Shown: positions 41,636-50,428, counted from the stretch's first letter. The stretch is DNA of 64,000 nt from Fodinibacter sp963811825 (GCA_963811825.1 CAWESS010000033.1:62001-126000); one strand, 5' to 3'. Notes: generated by a model not told the origin, from the sequence alone. Numbers and translations: made by a program.

Positions 41636-42321
41636 CGCCACAGGTGCTGCCCTCCGCGGACGAGCCGTGGACCGACTACATCCCGCTGCTCTGGGAAGCG
41701 CTCGGCGAGACCCTCTACATGGTGGTCCTCGCCGCCCTGCTCACCTTCGTGCTCGGGCTGCTCATCGGGATCACCTTGTACGTGACCTCACCCGGCGGCA
41801 TCCACCCAGCGCGGTGGGTCAACGTCCCGCTCGGGCTCTACGTCAACATCAGCCGCTCACTGCCGTTCCTCATCCTCATCATCGTCCTCATCCCGGTGAC
41901 CCGCTTCCTCGTCGGCACCTCCCTGGGGGCCACGGCCGCCATCGTGCCGCTCACCTTGGGCACTGCACCGTTCTTCGGGCGCCTCGTCGAGACGGCACTG
42001 CGCGAGGTCGACAAGGGAAAGGTGGAAGCAGCCGAGGCGATGGGGGCCACCCACGCCGACATCGTGCGCAAGGTCCTCCTCCCCGAGGCCCTGCCGGCCC
42101 TCCTCGCCGGGGGGACGCTCACGCTCGTGATGTTCGTCGACTACTCGGCCATGGCTGGAGCCATCGGCGCCGGCGGGCTCGGCTCGTTCGCGATCAAGTA
42201 CGGCTACCAGCGCTTCAACACCGAACTCATGCTCGCCACCGTCGCCATCCTCGTCCTCATCGTCCAAGCCATCCAGCTCGGCGGCGAGGCGGTCGTCCGC
42301 CGCGTCGCCCGCCGACGCTGA
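41632..42321 (+). CDS. metI: Methionine-type ABC transporter permease MetI
   Basis: 229 residues from GTG 41632 with five or six helices. The EAA loop (VEAAEAMGATHADIVRKVLLPEALPALL) and MFVDYSAMAGAIGAGGLGSFAIKYGYQRF are typical of MetI/D-methionine permeases. It completes metQNI. Confidence 0.93.
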   Translation: MTPQVLPSADEPWTDYIPLLWEALGETLYMVVLAALLTFVLGLLIGITLYVTSPGGIHPARWVNVPLGLYVNISRSLPFLILIIVLIPVTRFLVGTSLGATAAIVPLTLGTAPFFGRLVETALREVDKGKVEAAEAMGATHADIVRKVLLPEALPALLAGGTLTLVMFVDYSAMAGAIGAGGLGSFAIKYGYQRFNTELMLATVAILVLIVQAIQLGGEAVVRRVARRR

Positions 42322-42407
42322 CCTGACAACCTTGCTCGCAAGGAACCACCCATGAAGCGCATGACCTCAGCCATGCAGTCACACCACACCAGAAGAGGAG
42401 CACGAGA

Positions 42408-42911
42408 ATGTCTGTCACCGACGAACTGATCACCAACAACGAGGCCTACGCCGCCCAGTTCAGCGGTCCGCTGCCGCTGCCGCCGTCCAAGCACGTGGCG
42501 GTGCTTGCCTGTATGGACGCCCGCCTTGACGTGTACCGCGCTCTGGGTCTGAACGAGGGCGAAGCCCACGTGATCCGCAACGCCGGCGGCGTGGTCACCG
42601 AGGACGAGATCCGGTCCCTGGCCATCAGCCAGCGCCTCCTGGGCACCACCGAGATCGTCCTCATCCACCACACCGACTGCGGCATGCTCACCTTCACCGA
42701 CGACGACTTCAAGGAGTCGATCCGTGCGCAGACCGGGCTGCGGCCCTCGTGGGCAGCCGAGGCGTTCCCCGATGTCGACGACGACGTCCGTCAGTCCATC
42801 GCGCGGATCCACAGCAGCCCGTTCATCCCCCACAAGGGCTCGGTGCGCGGCTTCGTGTTCGACGTCGCCACAGGACGCCTGCACGAGGTCCACCCCCGCG
42901 TCGAGGCATGA
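42408..42911 (+). CDS. Beta-class carbonic anhydrase-like protein (possible COS hydrolase)
   Basis: 167 residues from ATG 42408, with GAGGAG upstream. Zinc ligands are Cys35 (ACMDARLD, with Asp37-x-Arg39 as the catalytic dyad), His88 and Cys91 (HHTDCGML). The short form and the LVIHHTDCGM-type loop fit clade D beta-carbonic anhydrases, the clade that also includes carbonyl sulfide hydrolase of Thiobacillus. Its place among sulfur genes makes a COS or CS2 substrate worth testing. Plain CO2 hydration remains possible. Confidence 0.88.
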   Translation: MSVTDELITNNEAYAAQFSGPLPLPPSKHVAVLACMDARLDVYRALGLNEGEAHVIRNAGGVVTEDEIRSLAISQRLLGTTEIVLIHHTDCGMLTFTDDDFKESIRAQTGLRPSWAAEAFPDVDDDVRQSIARIHSSPFIPHKGSVRGFVFDVATGRLHEVHPRVEA

Positions 42912-42945
42912 TCGAGCCATCCACCCCCACCCATCGAGGGAGACC

Positions 42946-44109
42946 ATGAGCCACCCGAGCGAGCGAGCGGCCGCCGTCACCTTCACCCCCTCGGCGGGGC
43001 GCACCCTGGGCGTCGAGTGGGAGCTGGGGTTGCTCGACCCCAGCACACTCGACCTGGCCTCACGCGCCGACGAGCTCCTCGCCCTCGCCAATGCCTCGCA
43101 GGCGGGCAGCCACGCGGGCAGCGCACGATCCCGGTCGACGGTCACCAAGGAACTGCTCCGCAACACCGTGGAGATCGTCACCGGGGTCTGCGTGAACGCC
43201 GAGCAGGCGTCAGCCGACCTGGCCGACGGCCTGGCTCGCGTCCAGGGTGCGGCCACTGAGCTCGACGTCCTGCTCTACGGCGGCGGGTCACACCCGTTCG
43301 CCCGGTGGGAGGACCAACAGGTCACCGACGGCCAACGCTATGCAACCCTCATGGACCGCACTCAGTGGTGGGGACGTCAGATGGTCATCTTCGGCGTCCA
43401 CGTGCACGTCGGCATCCGCTCGGCCGCCAAGGTGTGGCCGCTGGTCAACGCGCTGCTCACGTACCACCCCCACCTCACCGCCCTGTCGGCGTCATCGCCG
43501 TACTCGTCGGGCGCAGACACCGGCTACGCCAGCAACCGCACGATGCTCTTCCAGCAGCTGCCCACAGCCGGCCTGCCCTTTCAGTTCGACACCTGGGCGC
43601 ACTACCGCTCCTACCTCCACGACGTGTTCACCACAGGAGTGGTCGCCGACTCCAGCGAGCTGCGCTGGGACATCCGACCCTCGCCCCTGTTGGGGACGAT
43701 CGAGGTGCGCGCCTGCGACGGGTTCTCACGACTGCAGGACGTGGTCGCCGTGTCGGCGCTGATCCACTGCCTGGTCACGTACCTCGAGCACCAGCTCGAC
43801 GAGGGAGTCCTGCCTCCGCCCCTGCCACCGTGGCACGTGCAGGAGAACAAGTGGCGTGCTGCGCGCTACGGGCTGGAGGCCATCGTCATCCGCGACGTCG
43901 ACAACACCGAGGTACACGTCGTCGACGACATCCACGACCTCCTCACCCGGCTCGAGCCCACCGCCCGCGACCTCCAGTGCACCCGCGAGCTCGCCGGCAT
44001 CGAGGACATCCTGCGCGACGGGGCGGGCTACCAGCGCATGCGTGCCGCCGTCCTTGAGAACGAGACCGGTGACCTTCGCGCGGCGGTGCGCGCGATGGTC
44101 GTCGGCTAG
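42946..44109 (+). CDS. Glutamate-cysteine ligase family 2 protein (YbdK-like carboxylate-amine ligase)
   Basis: 387 residues from ATG 42946. GCS2 signatures are TLGVEWELGLLD, NTVEIVTGVC, WWGRQMVIFGVHVHVGI, SSPYSSGADTGYASNRTMLFQQLP, TIEVRACDGF and ENKWRAARYGLEA. These proteins join glutamate (or another carboxylate) to cysteine or an amine with ATP. Actinomycetes use mycothiol and ergothioneine rather than glutathione, so a gamma-glutamyl-cysteine or similar product feeding one of these is possible. It is the last gene of the rightward sulfur operon. Confidence 0.9.
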   Translation: MSHPSERAAAVTFTPSAGRTLGVEWELGLLDPSTLDLASRADELLALANASQAGSHAGSARSRSTVTKELLRNTVEIVTGVCVNAEQASADLADGLARVQGAATELDVLLYGGGSHPFARWEDQQVTDGQRYATLMDRTQWWGRQMVIFGVHVHVGIRSAAKVWPLVNALLTYHPHLTALSASSPYSSGADTGYASNRTMLFQQLPTAGLPFQFDTWAHYRSYLHDVFTTGVVADSSELRWDIRPSPLLGTIEVRACDGFSRLQDVVAVSALIHCLVTYLEHQLDEGVLPPPLPPWHVQENKWRAARYGLEAIVIRDVDNTEVHVVDDIHDLLTRLEPTARDLQCTRELAGIEDILRDGAGYQRMRAAVLENETGDLRAAVRAMVVG

Positions 44110-44522
44110 GCGATCTCCCGCCGCGTCAGGCTGCTCGCCGGAGGTGCCACACCTTCAGCGAGCCACGCCGCGTACCCGCCGATGACGTCGGTCGCCCGCC
44201 GCACCCCCACGTCCTGCAGGGCCGCGGCAGCCAGGCTCGACGTGTAGCCCTCCTGGCACAGGACGATCACCTCGAGGTCGTCCGAAGCGATGCGCAGGGC
44301 CGCCTCGCTCGTCGGGTCGAAGCGCCACTCCAGCACGTTGCGCTCGATGACGAGCGCCCCGGGCAGCTCGCCGTGGTCGGCGCGCTGCGCGGCAGGTCGG
44401 ATGTCGACGACGACGGCGGCGTCCCCGGCAGCCACGGCGGCCAGGGCCTCCTGTGGCGTGAGCCGGTGCAGCCGCGCGCGAGCCGCCGAGAGCAGCAGGT
44501 CGATGCGGCTGTGCGGGCTCAC
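44106..44522 (-). CDS. Rhodanese-like sulfurtransferase
   Basis: 138 residues from GTG 44520-44522, overlapping the cysteine dioxygenase stop (GTGA). The single rhodanese domain shows VVVDIRPAAQRADHGELPGALVIERNVLEWRFDP and the active-site loop VLCQEGYTSSLAA with its catalytic Cys. It probably transfers sulfane sulfur or handles thiosulfate produced from cysteine breakdown. It converges with the GCS2 gene, overlapping its end by four bases. Confidence 0.9.
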   Translation of the reverse strand: MSPHSRIDLLLSAARARLHRLTPQEALAAVAAGDAAVVVDIRPAAQRADHGELPGALVIERNVLEWRFDPTSEAALRIASDDLEVIVLCQEGYTSSLAAAALQDVGVRRATDVIGGYAAWLAEGVAPPASSLTRREIA

Positions 44523-45007
44523 CAGTCTCTCCCCGCGCGTCGGGTCGAGATGCGACGCAGGATGCCGTCGTCGTTGGCGTAGTCGTGCTGCACCTCGAGT
44601 CGGGGAGCGTAGACGTGCAGCGAGACGGCAGGGTCGGGCCCCTCGTTGGTCACGCGGTGCACGTGGTCGGGCCCGAAGGCCCGCGAGCCTCCGCGCCGGT
44701 GGATCTGCCGGCTGCCGCGGACGAGGCCATGCACCGCCGTGCGTTCCACCAGGGCACCCTGAAGGAGGACGAGGGCCCCGCCACTGCCGCCGTGGTCGTG
44801 CCAGTCGGTGCCCTGACCAGGCAGCCAGGTGAGCAGCCACGCCTCGTGGTGCTCGTCGGCCACGAGACGCCGGAAGTAGCGGCGGTCCGGGTCGAAGTCG
44901 ACCAGTGGACGCCACCGGGCGGAGTCAGCGGCGAGTCGGAGCGCCGTCGTGAGGGGAGACGGGCGCGGCGTGGTGATGGCGTGGTTGGTATGGCTCAGGA
45001 TGGTCAT
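44519..45007 (-). CDS. Cysteine dioxygenase type I family (cupin)
   Basis: 162 residues from ATG 45007. The cupin motifs carry the three Fe ligands: H-x-H in TDWHDHGGSGGALVLLQGAL and the third His in GPDHVHRVTNEGPDPAVSLHVYAPRL. The enzyme oxidises cysteine to cysteine sulfinate, removing excess cysteine. It is co-transcribed with the rhodanese gene behind a ~220-base leader containing a cysteine-codon ORF. Confidence 0.9.
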   Translation of the reverse strand: MTILSHTNHAITTPRPSPLTTALRLAADSARWRPLVDFDPDRRYFRRLVADEHHEAWLLTWLPGQGTDWHDHGGSGGALVLLQGALVERTAVHGLVRGSRQIHRRGGSRAFGPDHVHRVTNEGPDPAVSLHVYAPRLEVQHDYANDDGILRRISTRRAGRDW

Positions 45008-45029
45008 GGGGAATCTCCGTGGTTCAGGG

Positions 45030-45106
45030 CGCGCGTCATCGACGCGCGGGGTCAGTAAGGGTGGTGCGGCGCGACGGCATCCGGCAGTGACGCCAGTTCG
45101 GCGTCA
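45030..45106 (-). promoter_or_regulatory. Leader hairpins before cysteine dioxygenase
   Basis: Two perfect stem-loops lie in the leader: CGCGCGTC-ATC-GACGCGCG (45030-45048) and TGACGCC-AGTTC-GGCGTCA (45088-45106). They stand between the leader ORF and the gene, where an attenuator or translation-control structure would be expected. Competing pairings were not computed. Confidence 0.4.
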
Positions 45107-45143
45107 GGTGCCCGGGGTCGCGACCGGGTTGGGTGAGGGCAGG

Positions 45144-45230
45144 TCAGGCGGCGCGGTGGCGGCGACAACGACAGCGCGACATCGGCAGTGCCGGGCGCTG
45201 GGTCGACATTCGCTGCAGGCTCACAAGCAT
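45144..45230 (-). CDS. Cysteine-containing leader peptide ORF upstream of cysteine dioxygenase
   Basis: Read leftward from ATG 45228-45230 (or the in-frame ATG 45207-45209), the ORF has 28 (or 21) codons and ends MSRCRCRRHRAA before TGA 45144-45146. The two cysteine codons and the basic RRH stretch near the stop recall actinobacterial leader peptides in front of sulfur genes. It ends 136 bases before the dioxygenase ATG. Regulation by cysteine is inferred. Confidence 0.45.
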   Translation of the reverse strand: MLVSLQRMSTQRPALPMSRCRCRRHRAA

Positions 45231-45247
45231 GAGGATATGCACCGTCA

Positions 45248-45272
45248 GTCAGTTATGCAATCCATAACTGAC
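45248..45272. promoter_or_regulatory. Palindrome upstream of the cysteine dioxygenase leader
   Basis: GTCAGTTATG-CAATC-CATAACTGAC is a perfect ten-base inverted repeat with a five-base spacer. On the minus strand it supplies a CATAAC -10-like element, so a bound protein would block the promoter. Its TTATGGAT core also occurs in the intergenic region of the sulfate and met operons. Confidence 0.55.
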
Positions 45273-45295
45273 TGTTTCTCAAATCCGTGCCGTTC

Positions 45296-46766
45296 TCAGG
45301 CGTTCAGGCCGGCCAGGTCGAGGACGTCCTGGGGGTTGTCGAGGTCGGGGGTGCTGAGGAACACCGTCGACACCCCCAGCCCTGCGAGGGCGGCGTGCCG
45401 GTCGCGGTGCTGGGCCACCGAGCCGGCGTGTTTCCGGGCGGCGAAGTCTGCAGCCGGTGATCGGCCACGGTGACGCTCCACCCGTCTCCAGACGTCGTCC
45501 CGGTCGCCTCCGACCACCGCCAGGTCCAGGACGGTCACGGCGACCTCGCTCGGGTCGCGACCCGCATCCAGGCAGTGCCGCTGGAGCACCTCGATCTTGT
45601 GCCGCAGAACCTGCGGGTCAGTGGACGTCAGGTTGCACGCGTCGCCGTGCTCCGCCGCGATCCGCAGGGTGCGTCGCTCGCCCCCACCGCCCACGATCAC
45701 GGGGATCGGTGGCCGCCGGCCGTGGGTAGCAGGTGGTCTCCGGCAGCGAAACTCCCTCAGCGGCATACGATGTGGTGCCCGGTGCCCACAGCGCCCGCAT
45801 GACCCGGATCGACCGCTCGAGGTCGTCGAGGCGCTCCCGAGCCGGCGGGAAGGGCAACCCGAAGCCCGCATGTTCTCGTTCCCACCACCCCGCGCCGATC
45901 CCCACGAACGCCCGCCCTCCCGTCAGCACCGAGAGGGTTGCCGCTGCCTTCGCCGTGACCCCCGGGGGCCGGAACGTGACGGGCGTGCACAGGGTGCCCA
46001 GGCGCAGGCGCGTGTCGAGCGCCGCGACGGCCCCCAGCGTCACCCACGGGTCGGGGATGGGGTCCCACGCCCGGCCGACCTGGGGGATCTGGATGAGGTG
46101 GTCCATCAGCGCCAGCCCGGCGAACCCCGCCTCGTCCGCCGCGACCGCGATCCCACGCAGCCAGGCCAACGGGTCCTCACCCCACGGGAATCGGGACACC
46201 TGGAGCAGCACCTCCACGCCCGTGGATGCCGTGCGGTCGGTCCCCGGGCGCGTCACCTCCGGCACCCGCGCCCGCCCGGACTCGGGCTCGGACGCGGTCT
46301 CGGTCAGCGTCACGGGGACGACGACGTCCCACCCCTCGGCCTCGACCTCGACAGCCACATCCCGGACACGGCGCAGCTGCTCTACCAGCGCCCGGGCCGG
46401 GACGGGCCGGTCCCGCACTGCATTCCGGCGTCGGCACACCTCGTCGGGGATGTCGAAGCGCACGGCCACCGCCGGCACGCCCACCGCCCTGGCCTGCGAC
46501 AACCAGCGCCGTCGGCGACCGGGGTCGAGGCCGAGGGTGTCGACGACCGTCGTCAGGCGCCGACCCAGGCGAGCGGCCACGATCGTCTCCAGCACCGCGA
46601 ACGCGTCCGTGGAGGCGTCGAGGTCGTGCGCCCCGCTGCCGACCACACCCCGCAGGGCATCGGACGAGACGACCTCCTCAGCGCGATACCGCTGCGCCGC
46701 CCACGTCGACTTCCCCGACCCCGACGCGCCCACCAGCACGACGAGCGCCGGGTCGGGGAACACCAT
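45296..46766 (-). CDS. Fusion of a P-loop kinase-like domain and an LLM (F420-type) oxidoreductase, frameshifted
   Basis: About 490 residues from ATG 46766. Residues 1-~165 form an AAA_33/polynucleotide-kinase-like domain with Walker A GASGSGKST (13-21), VVSSDALRG and a lid with RRRNAVRDRPVP. From ~185 an LLM TIM barrel follows: EVLLQVSRFPWGEDPLAWLRGIAVAADEAGFAGLALMDHLIQIP, LGTLCTPVTFRPPGVTAKAAATLSVLTGGRAFVGIGAGWWEREHAGFG and, after an indel near 45728, PVIVGGGGERRTLRIAAEHGDACN. The combination is unusual. Redox of a flavin or F420 cofactor substrate and ATP-dependent phosphorylation may be joined in one pathway, which is unknown. Confidence 0.87.
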
Positions 46767-46787
46767 GCCCGGCAGTCTGCCGGACGG

Positions 46788-47216
46788 TCACTCGTCGACG
46801 AACGCCCGCCCGTGCACGATGACCGCCCAGATGATGAACACGTCGAGCGCGATGAGGGTCAGCCCCCAGATCGGGTAGTTGGGCAGCCACGCGAAGCTGC
46901 CGAGCATGCTCACGCTCGCCGCGATGATGGCCAGGGTCCGTGCCCACGTCTGGCCGAAGAACAGGCCGGCGCCGGCAGCGATCACGAGCAGCCCCAGCAG
47001 CAGGTGGATCCAGCCCCAGGTCGTGAAGTCGAGACGGAAGATGTAGTTCGGTGTCGCCGCGTAGAAGTCGTCACTCAGCAGGGCGACGAATCCCTGGATG
47101 GCATGGAACAGACCCACCATCACCAGCATCACGCCCGCGAACGCGATCGGACCGGCCTTGTCGCCGCTCCCACTCGACTTCAGGTTCGTCGTGATCGACG
47201 TGTTCTCGTAGGACAT
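46788..47216 (-). CDS. DUF7144-like four-helix membrane protein
   Basis: 142 residues from ATG 47214-47216. Four helices are IAFAGVMLVMVGLFHAIQGFVALL, WGWIHLLLGLLVIAAGAGLFF, ARTLAIIAASVSMLGSFAWL and IWGLTLIALDVFIIWAVIVHG, with an YAATPNYIFRLDFTTWGWIH loop between the first two. This matches a widespread actinobacterial membrane family of unknown role. Confidence 0.85.
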   Translation of the reverse strand: MSYENTSITTNLKSSGSGDKAGPIAFAGVMLVMVGLFHAIQGFVALLSDDFYAATPNYIFRLDFTTWGWIHLLLGLLVIAAGAGLFFGQTWARTLAIIAASVSMLGSFAWLPNYPIWGLTLIALDVFIIWAVIVHGRAFVDE

Positions 47217-47313
47217 CTCGTGCTCACTTCCGTCATCGGATGCCGTCCGCGCGCCTCGCGCTCGCGTCCGGTGTACGTGCCCCATGTCTACGCCCGACGG
47301 CGGAGCGGGCGCC

Positions 47314-48051
47314 TCACCCCACCCGGGTGACGCCATCAGCGGCGAGCAGCGACCGGCATCCCTCGGCGACGACGCCCAGGTCGGTGGCGACGGCCAGGCA
47401 GTGGATGCCGTGTGCCCTCAGCCGGGCCGCGTTCCCCGCGTTTCCCGCAAACGCCCCGACGAGGATGCCGTGACGCGCCGCCGCGGCGACGACCACCTCG
47501 AGCGGGCTGCCGGGGGCGTGGTCGTCGAGCAGCGCGTCCACGCTGGTGCCCAGCGAGAGGGCGAGGTCGAACGGGCCGACGAAGAGCCCGTCGACGCCGG
47601 GTGTCGCGGCGATCTCGTCGGCGTCGGCCAGGGCACCGGCCGTCTCGATCATCGCCAGGCACACCGTGGCGGCGTTGGCCTCGGCGGCGTCCGGCGCCGT
47701 GCCACCCCAGAGCGGCGGGAACGGCCCCCAGCTGCGGTCGCCCTCCGGTGGGTAGCGCGAGGACCTGGCGGCGAGCACGGCATCCGAGGTGCCGGTGACC
47801 GACGGCACGATGACCGCAGCGGCACCGGCATCCAGTGCGGCGCCGATCCACGCGGCATCCACGGACGGGACCCGGACGACGAAGGGGGCCACGGCATCCG
47901 CGAGCGCTCGGCCGATCACGTGCAGGCCTGCGCGGTCGACCGGTCCGTGCTGGGCGTCGACGGCGACCCAGTCGAACCCACCGGACGCCAGGCGGCGGAG
48001 CAGGTCGACGTCGGCGGTGAAGGTCCACAGGCCGCGAGAACGCGCGCCCAT
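47314..48051 (-). CDS. HpcH/HpaI aldolase family protein
   Basis: 245 residues from ATG 48051. The pyruvate-aldolase TIM barrel shows GLWTFTADVDLLRRLASGGFDWVAVDAQHGPVDR (catalytic His), VVRVPSVD, the long AAAVIVPSVTGTSDAVLAARSSRYPP helix, the metal-ligand Glu in CLAMIETAGAL and Asp in FVGPFDLALSLG. It cleaves or condenses 4-hydroxy-2-oxo acids with pyruvate. No aromatic-degradation genes are near, so the substrate is open. Confidence 0.9.
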   Translation of the reverse strand: MGARSRGLWTFTADVDLLRRLASGGFDWVAVDAQHGPVDRAGLHVIGRALADAVAPFVVRVPSVDAAWIGAALDAGAAAVIVPSVTGTSDAVLAARSSRYPPEGDRSWGPFPPLWGGTAPDAAEANAATVCLAMIETAGALADADEIAATPGVDGLFVGPFDLALSLGTSVDALLDDHAPGSPLEVVVAAAARHGILVGAFAGNAGNAARLRAHGIHCLAVATDLGVVAEGCRSLLAADGVTRVG

Positions 48052-48080
48052 CCCCGGGGAGCCGACGTCGGGGTGCTCGT

Positions 48081-48595
48081 TCAGCGGGAGTCCTTCTTGG
48101 CCTGACGGCTCTTCCCCTTGGAGGCGCTCGAGGCATCACGCTTGAGGCCGCCCGTCGTCTTCGTGGCACGGCGTCGAGTGCTGGCGGTCGACTGCGCCAT
48201 CCGCGCCCGCTCCGGACGTCTTGGTCGAGCCAGGGCCCGGTCGAGCCGCGCACGGCAGCCGCAGCGGCGAGCCGCTCGTTCTTCAGCGCCTCGGCAGCCG
48301 CTCGTGCGACGACCTCGAGGCGGGCGCTGACCCGCGCGAGGGCCAGCTCGAAGACCTCGGCCTTGGCCCCGTTGGCGGCGTTGCCCGGGCGCGCGTGGCC
48401 GCGGGCACCCTTCATCCCGACCCGCTCGGCGCCCGTCTGGCGGTAGAGCTTGACGTACTTCGAGCGGGCTCGGCGCACCCTCGTGTGCAGCTCGAGGAGG
48501 GTGTCCTCGTCGAGCTCGTCCATGCGGTGCGGCTCGGTCTCGCGGACGAGGTCAGCCTGCGTCTTCGTCAGGAAGCGGGGGATCTCGATGGTCAT
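48081..48595 (-). CDS. Hypothetical protein with lysine/serine-rich tail, frameshifted
   Basis: About 170 residues from ATG 48593-48595 (MTIEIPRFLTKTQADLVRET). The helical N-terminal half carries HRMDELDEDTLLELHTRVRRARSKYVKLYRQTGAERVG. After an indel near 48200 the tail reads QSTASTRRRATKTTGGLKRD then ASSASKGKSRQAKKDSR. A basic, low-complexity tail on a helical body suggests nucleic-acid binding. The family has no assigned role. Confidence 0.65.
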
Positions 48596-48656
48596 GGGGG
48601 TCCTCTCGACGCGGGTCCAACCGGCACCTGCAGCCTTGCGCCGCACGGGACGCCTG

Positions 48657-49392
48657 TCAACGAGCGAGCGCCGCCGCCGGATGCCTGGCGTCTTCGAGCC
48701 GGTGGCGGGACACGAACCGGAAGCGGTCTCCCCGAAACAGCGACCGGGTCCACTCCACGGGCTGGCCGTCCCGGTCCCACGCCGTGCGGTGCACGAGCAG
48801 CAGCGGGAGGCCGGTGTCGACCCCGAGCAGATCGGCGCGACACCGGATCGGCGAGGGTGGTCTCGACACTGTCCTCGACGGCATCCACGACGCGGCCGTA
48901 GGCCTCGTCCAGCGTGCGGTAGAGCGAGCCGCGCGCAGCCAGTTCCTCGGCGAGGCCCGGGAAGACCCCGGGCAGGTGCGCGACCTCGTGGGCGATGACC
49001 TCGTCCCCGCGGGTACGCAGGCGTTCGACCCGCTGCACCTGCTGTCCCACCTCGACCCGCAGCGGACCAGCCATCTCCTGGGTGGCCACCTCGATGCTCA
49101 CGGCGAGGATGCGGCTTCCCGGGCTCCAGCCCTCGGCCGCGAGGTCCTGGCTGAACGAGGTCGCCTGGCGCACCTGCATGAGCTTCGGCTGCGAGACGAA
49201 GGTTCCGCGCCCCTGGGCGCGTTGGAGGCGACCCTCGATGACGAGCTCGGCGATGGCCTGGCGCACGGTCGTGCGTGAGGAGTCGAAGCGCTCGGCGAAC
49301 TCGCGCTCGGTGGGCAACGCCGTTCCGACGGGCAGGTCGTCGATGAGCGCGAGGATCTCGCGCTTGATGCGGTAGTACTTCGGAACCTTCAT
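48657..49392 (-). CDS. GntR/UTRA regulator of N-acetylglucosamine genes (DasR/NagR-like), frameshifted
   Basis: About 244 residues from ATG 49390-49392. The N-terminal wHTH reads IKREILALIDDLPVGTALPTEREFAERFDSSRTTVRQAIAELVIEGRLQRAQGRGTFVSQPK. The UTRA effector domain follows (SRILAVSIEVATQEMAGPL, VQRVERLRT, then after an indel near 48835 GLPLLLVHRTAWDRDGQPVEWTRSLFRGDRFRFV). The type fits DasR/NagR, released by glucosamine-6-phosphate. dre-like sites precede both it and the nag PTS gene. Confidence 0.87.
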
Positions 49393-49435
49393 CGCACCTC
49401 TTGACGCCATCGATCGGCCGACACCCCTGCGAGTG

Positions 49436-49447
49436 TGGTCTACACCA
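49436..49447. promoter_or_regulatory. dre-like operator before the GntR gene
   Basis: TGGTCTACACCA resembles the DasR-responsive element core (TGGTCTAGACCA). It lies 44 bases upstream of the GntR start, suggesting autoregulation. It is also upstream side of the aldo/keto reductase stop, so only the GntR promoter is likely affected. Confidence 0.7.
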
Positions 49448-49502
49448 ATCTACGCCATGCGGAGGGCAGCCTGCCGGGGCGCCGGTGGTGCGCCCTCTCG
49501 CG

Positions 49503-50378
49503 TCAGCAGTACTGCGCCTCGATCTGGGCGATCTCGGCCTCGGTCAGCCTCAGGTGCACGGCCTGCGCCGAGTCGGTGACCGACTCGGGTCGGCTCGCGC
49601 CCGGGATCGGGATGACGTGCTCACCGAGGGAGAGCTCCCAGGCCAGGACCACCTGCTGCGGGCTCACCCCGTGGGCGAGGCCGATCTCGTGGAAGGCGGG
49701 GTAGGTGCGGCCCACGTCCTTGCTGTGCGCGCCGGTGCCGCCGAGCGGGCTCCACGGCAGGAAGGCGATGCCATGCGTGCCGCAGAACTCGAGCTCGTCG
49801 CGGCTGGATCGGAACCGCGGCGAGAACTCGTTCTGGACGCTGACCAGACCCCCCTCGCCGAGGACCGCCATCGCGACCTCGATCTCCTCGACATTGGCGT
49901 TGGAGATGCCGACAGCGCGGATCTTGCCCTCGTCCTGCAGTGCCTTGAACGTCTCGACGACCTCGCTGTAGAGCCGCCACCGGTCCGGGCGGTGCCACTG
50001 GTAGAGGTCGATGACGTCCCGATCCAGGGCTCTCAACGAGGCCTCCACCGCGCTGCGGATGTACTCGGGCGAGCCGTCTCGGCCCCAGGTCTCGCCCGGG
50101 CCGCGGGTGATGCCGCCCTTGGTTCCGACGAGGATGCCGCTGGTGTCGCCATACGACCTCAGGGCCTTCGCGACGAGCCGCTCGTTGTGGCCCATCTGGT
50201 CCCACGAGGGGGCATAGATGTCGGCGGTGTCGATGAACGTCACCCCGGCATCGAGCGCCGCGTGCACGGTGGCGATCGCTCGGTCCTCGGCCGGCTGGTC
50301 ATTGGCGCCCATCGACATCGGCATGGCGCCGAGGCCGATGGCGGAGACGGTGAACGGTCCAAGGGTGCGGGTCTGCAT
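49503..50378 (-). CDS. Aldo/keto reductase
   Basis: 291 residues from ATG 50376-50378. The (beta/alpha)8 barrel shows LGPFTVSAIGLGAMPMS, TFIDTADIYAP (catalytic Asp and Tyr), ILVGTKGGI (Lys), DVIDLYQWHRPD (His), AVGISNANVEEIEVA and FLPWSPLGGTG. It reduces an aldehyde or ketone with NADPH. It sits between the nag regulator and the nag PTS genes and reads away from the PTS. The dre pair at 50429-50464 lies just upstream of its start and could also control it. Confidence 0.92.
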   Translation of the reverse strand: MQTRTLGPFTVSAIGLGAMPMSMGANDQPAEDRAIATVHAALDAGVTFIDTADIYAPSWDQMGHNERLVAKALRSYGDTSGILVGTKGGITRGPGETWGRDGSPEYIRSAVEASLRALDRDVIDLYQWHRPDRWRLYSEVVETFKALQDEGKIRAVGISNANVEEIEVAMAVLGEGGLVSVQNEFSPRFRSSRDELEFCGTHGIAFLPWSPLGGTGAHSKDVGRTYPAFHEIGLAHGVSPQQVVLAWELSLGEHVIPIPGASRPESVTDSAQAVHLRLTEAEIAQIEAQYC

Positions 50379-50428
50379 GCCGGTCAGCCTATGTTGGCGA
50401 GATTTCACGGTTTCCCTTGACGCACCCG

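Noticed and set aside
45230..45268. Plus-strand mini-ORF MRICTVSQLCNP in the cysteine dioxygenase promoter region
   Set aside because: It has two Cys codons, but no plus-strand gene follows it; the next gene on that strand is far away, so it cannot act as a leader. The minus-strand leader ORF is better placed.
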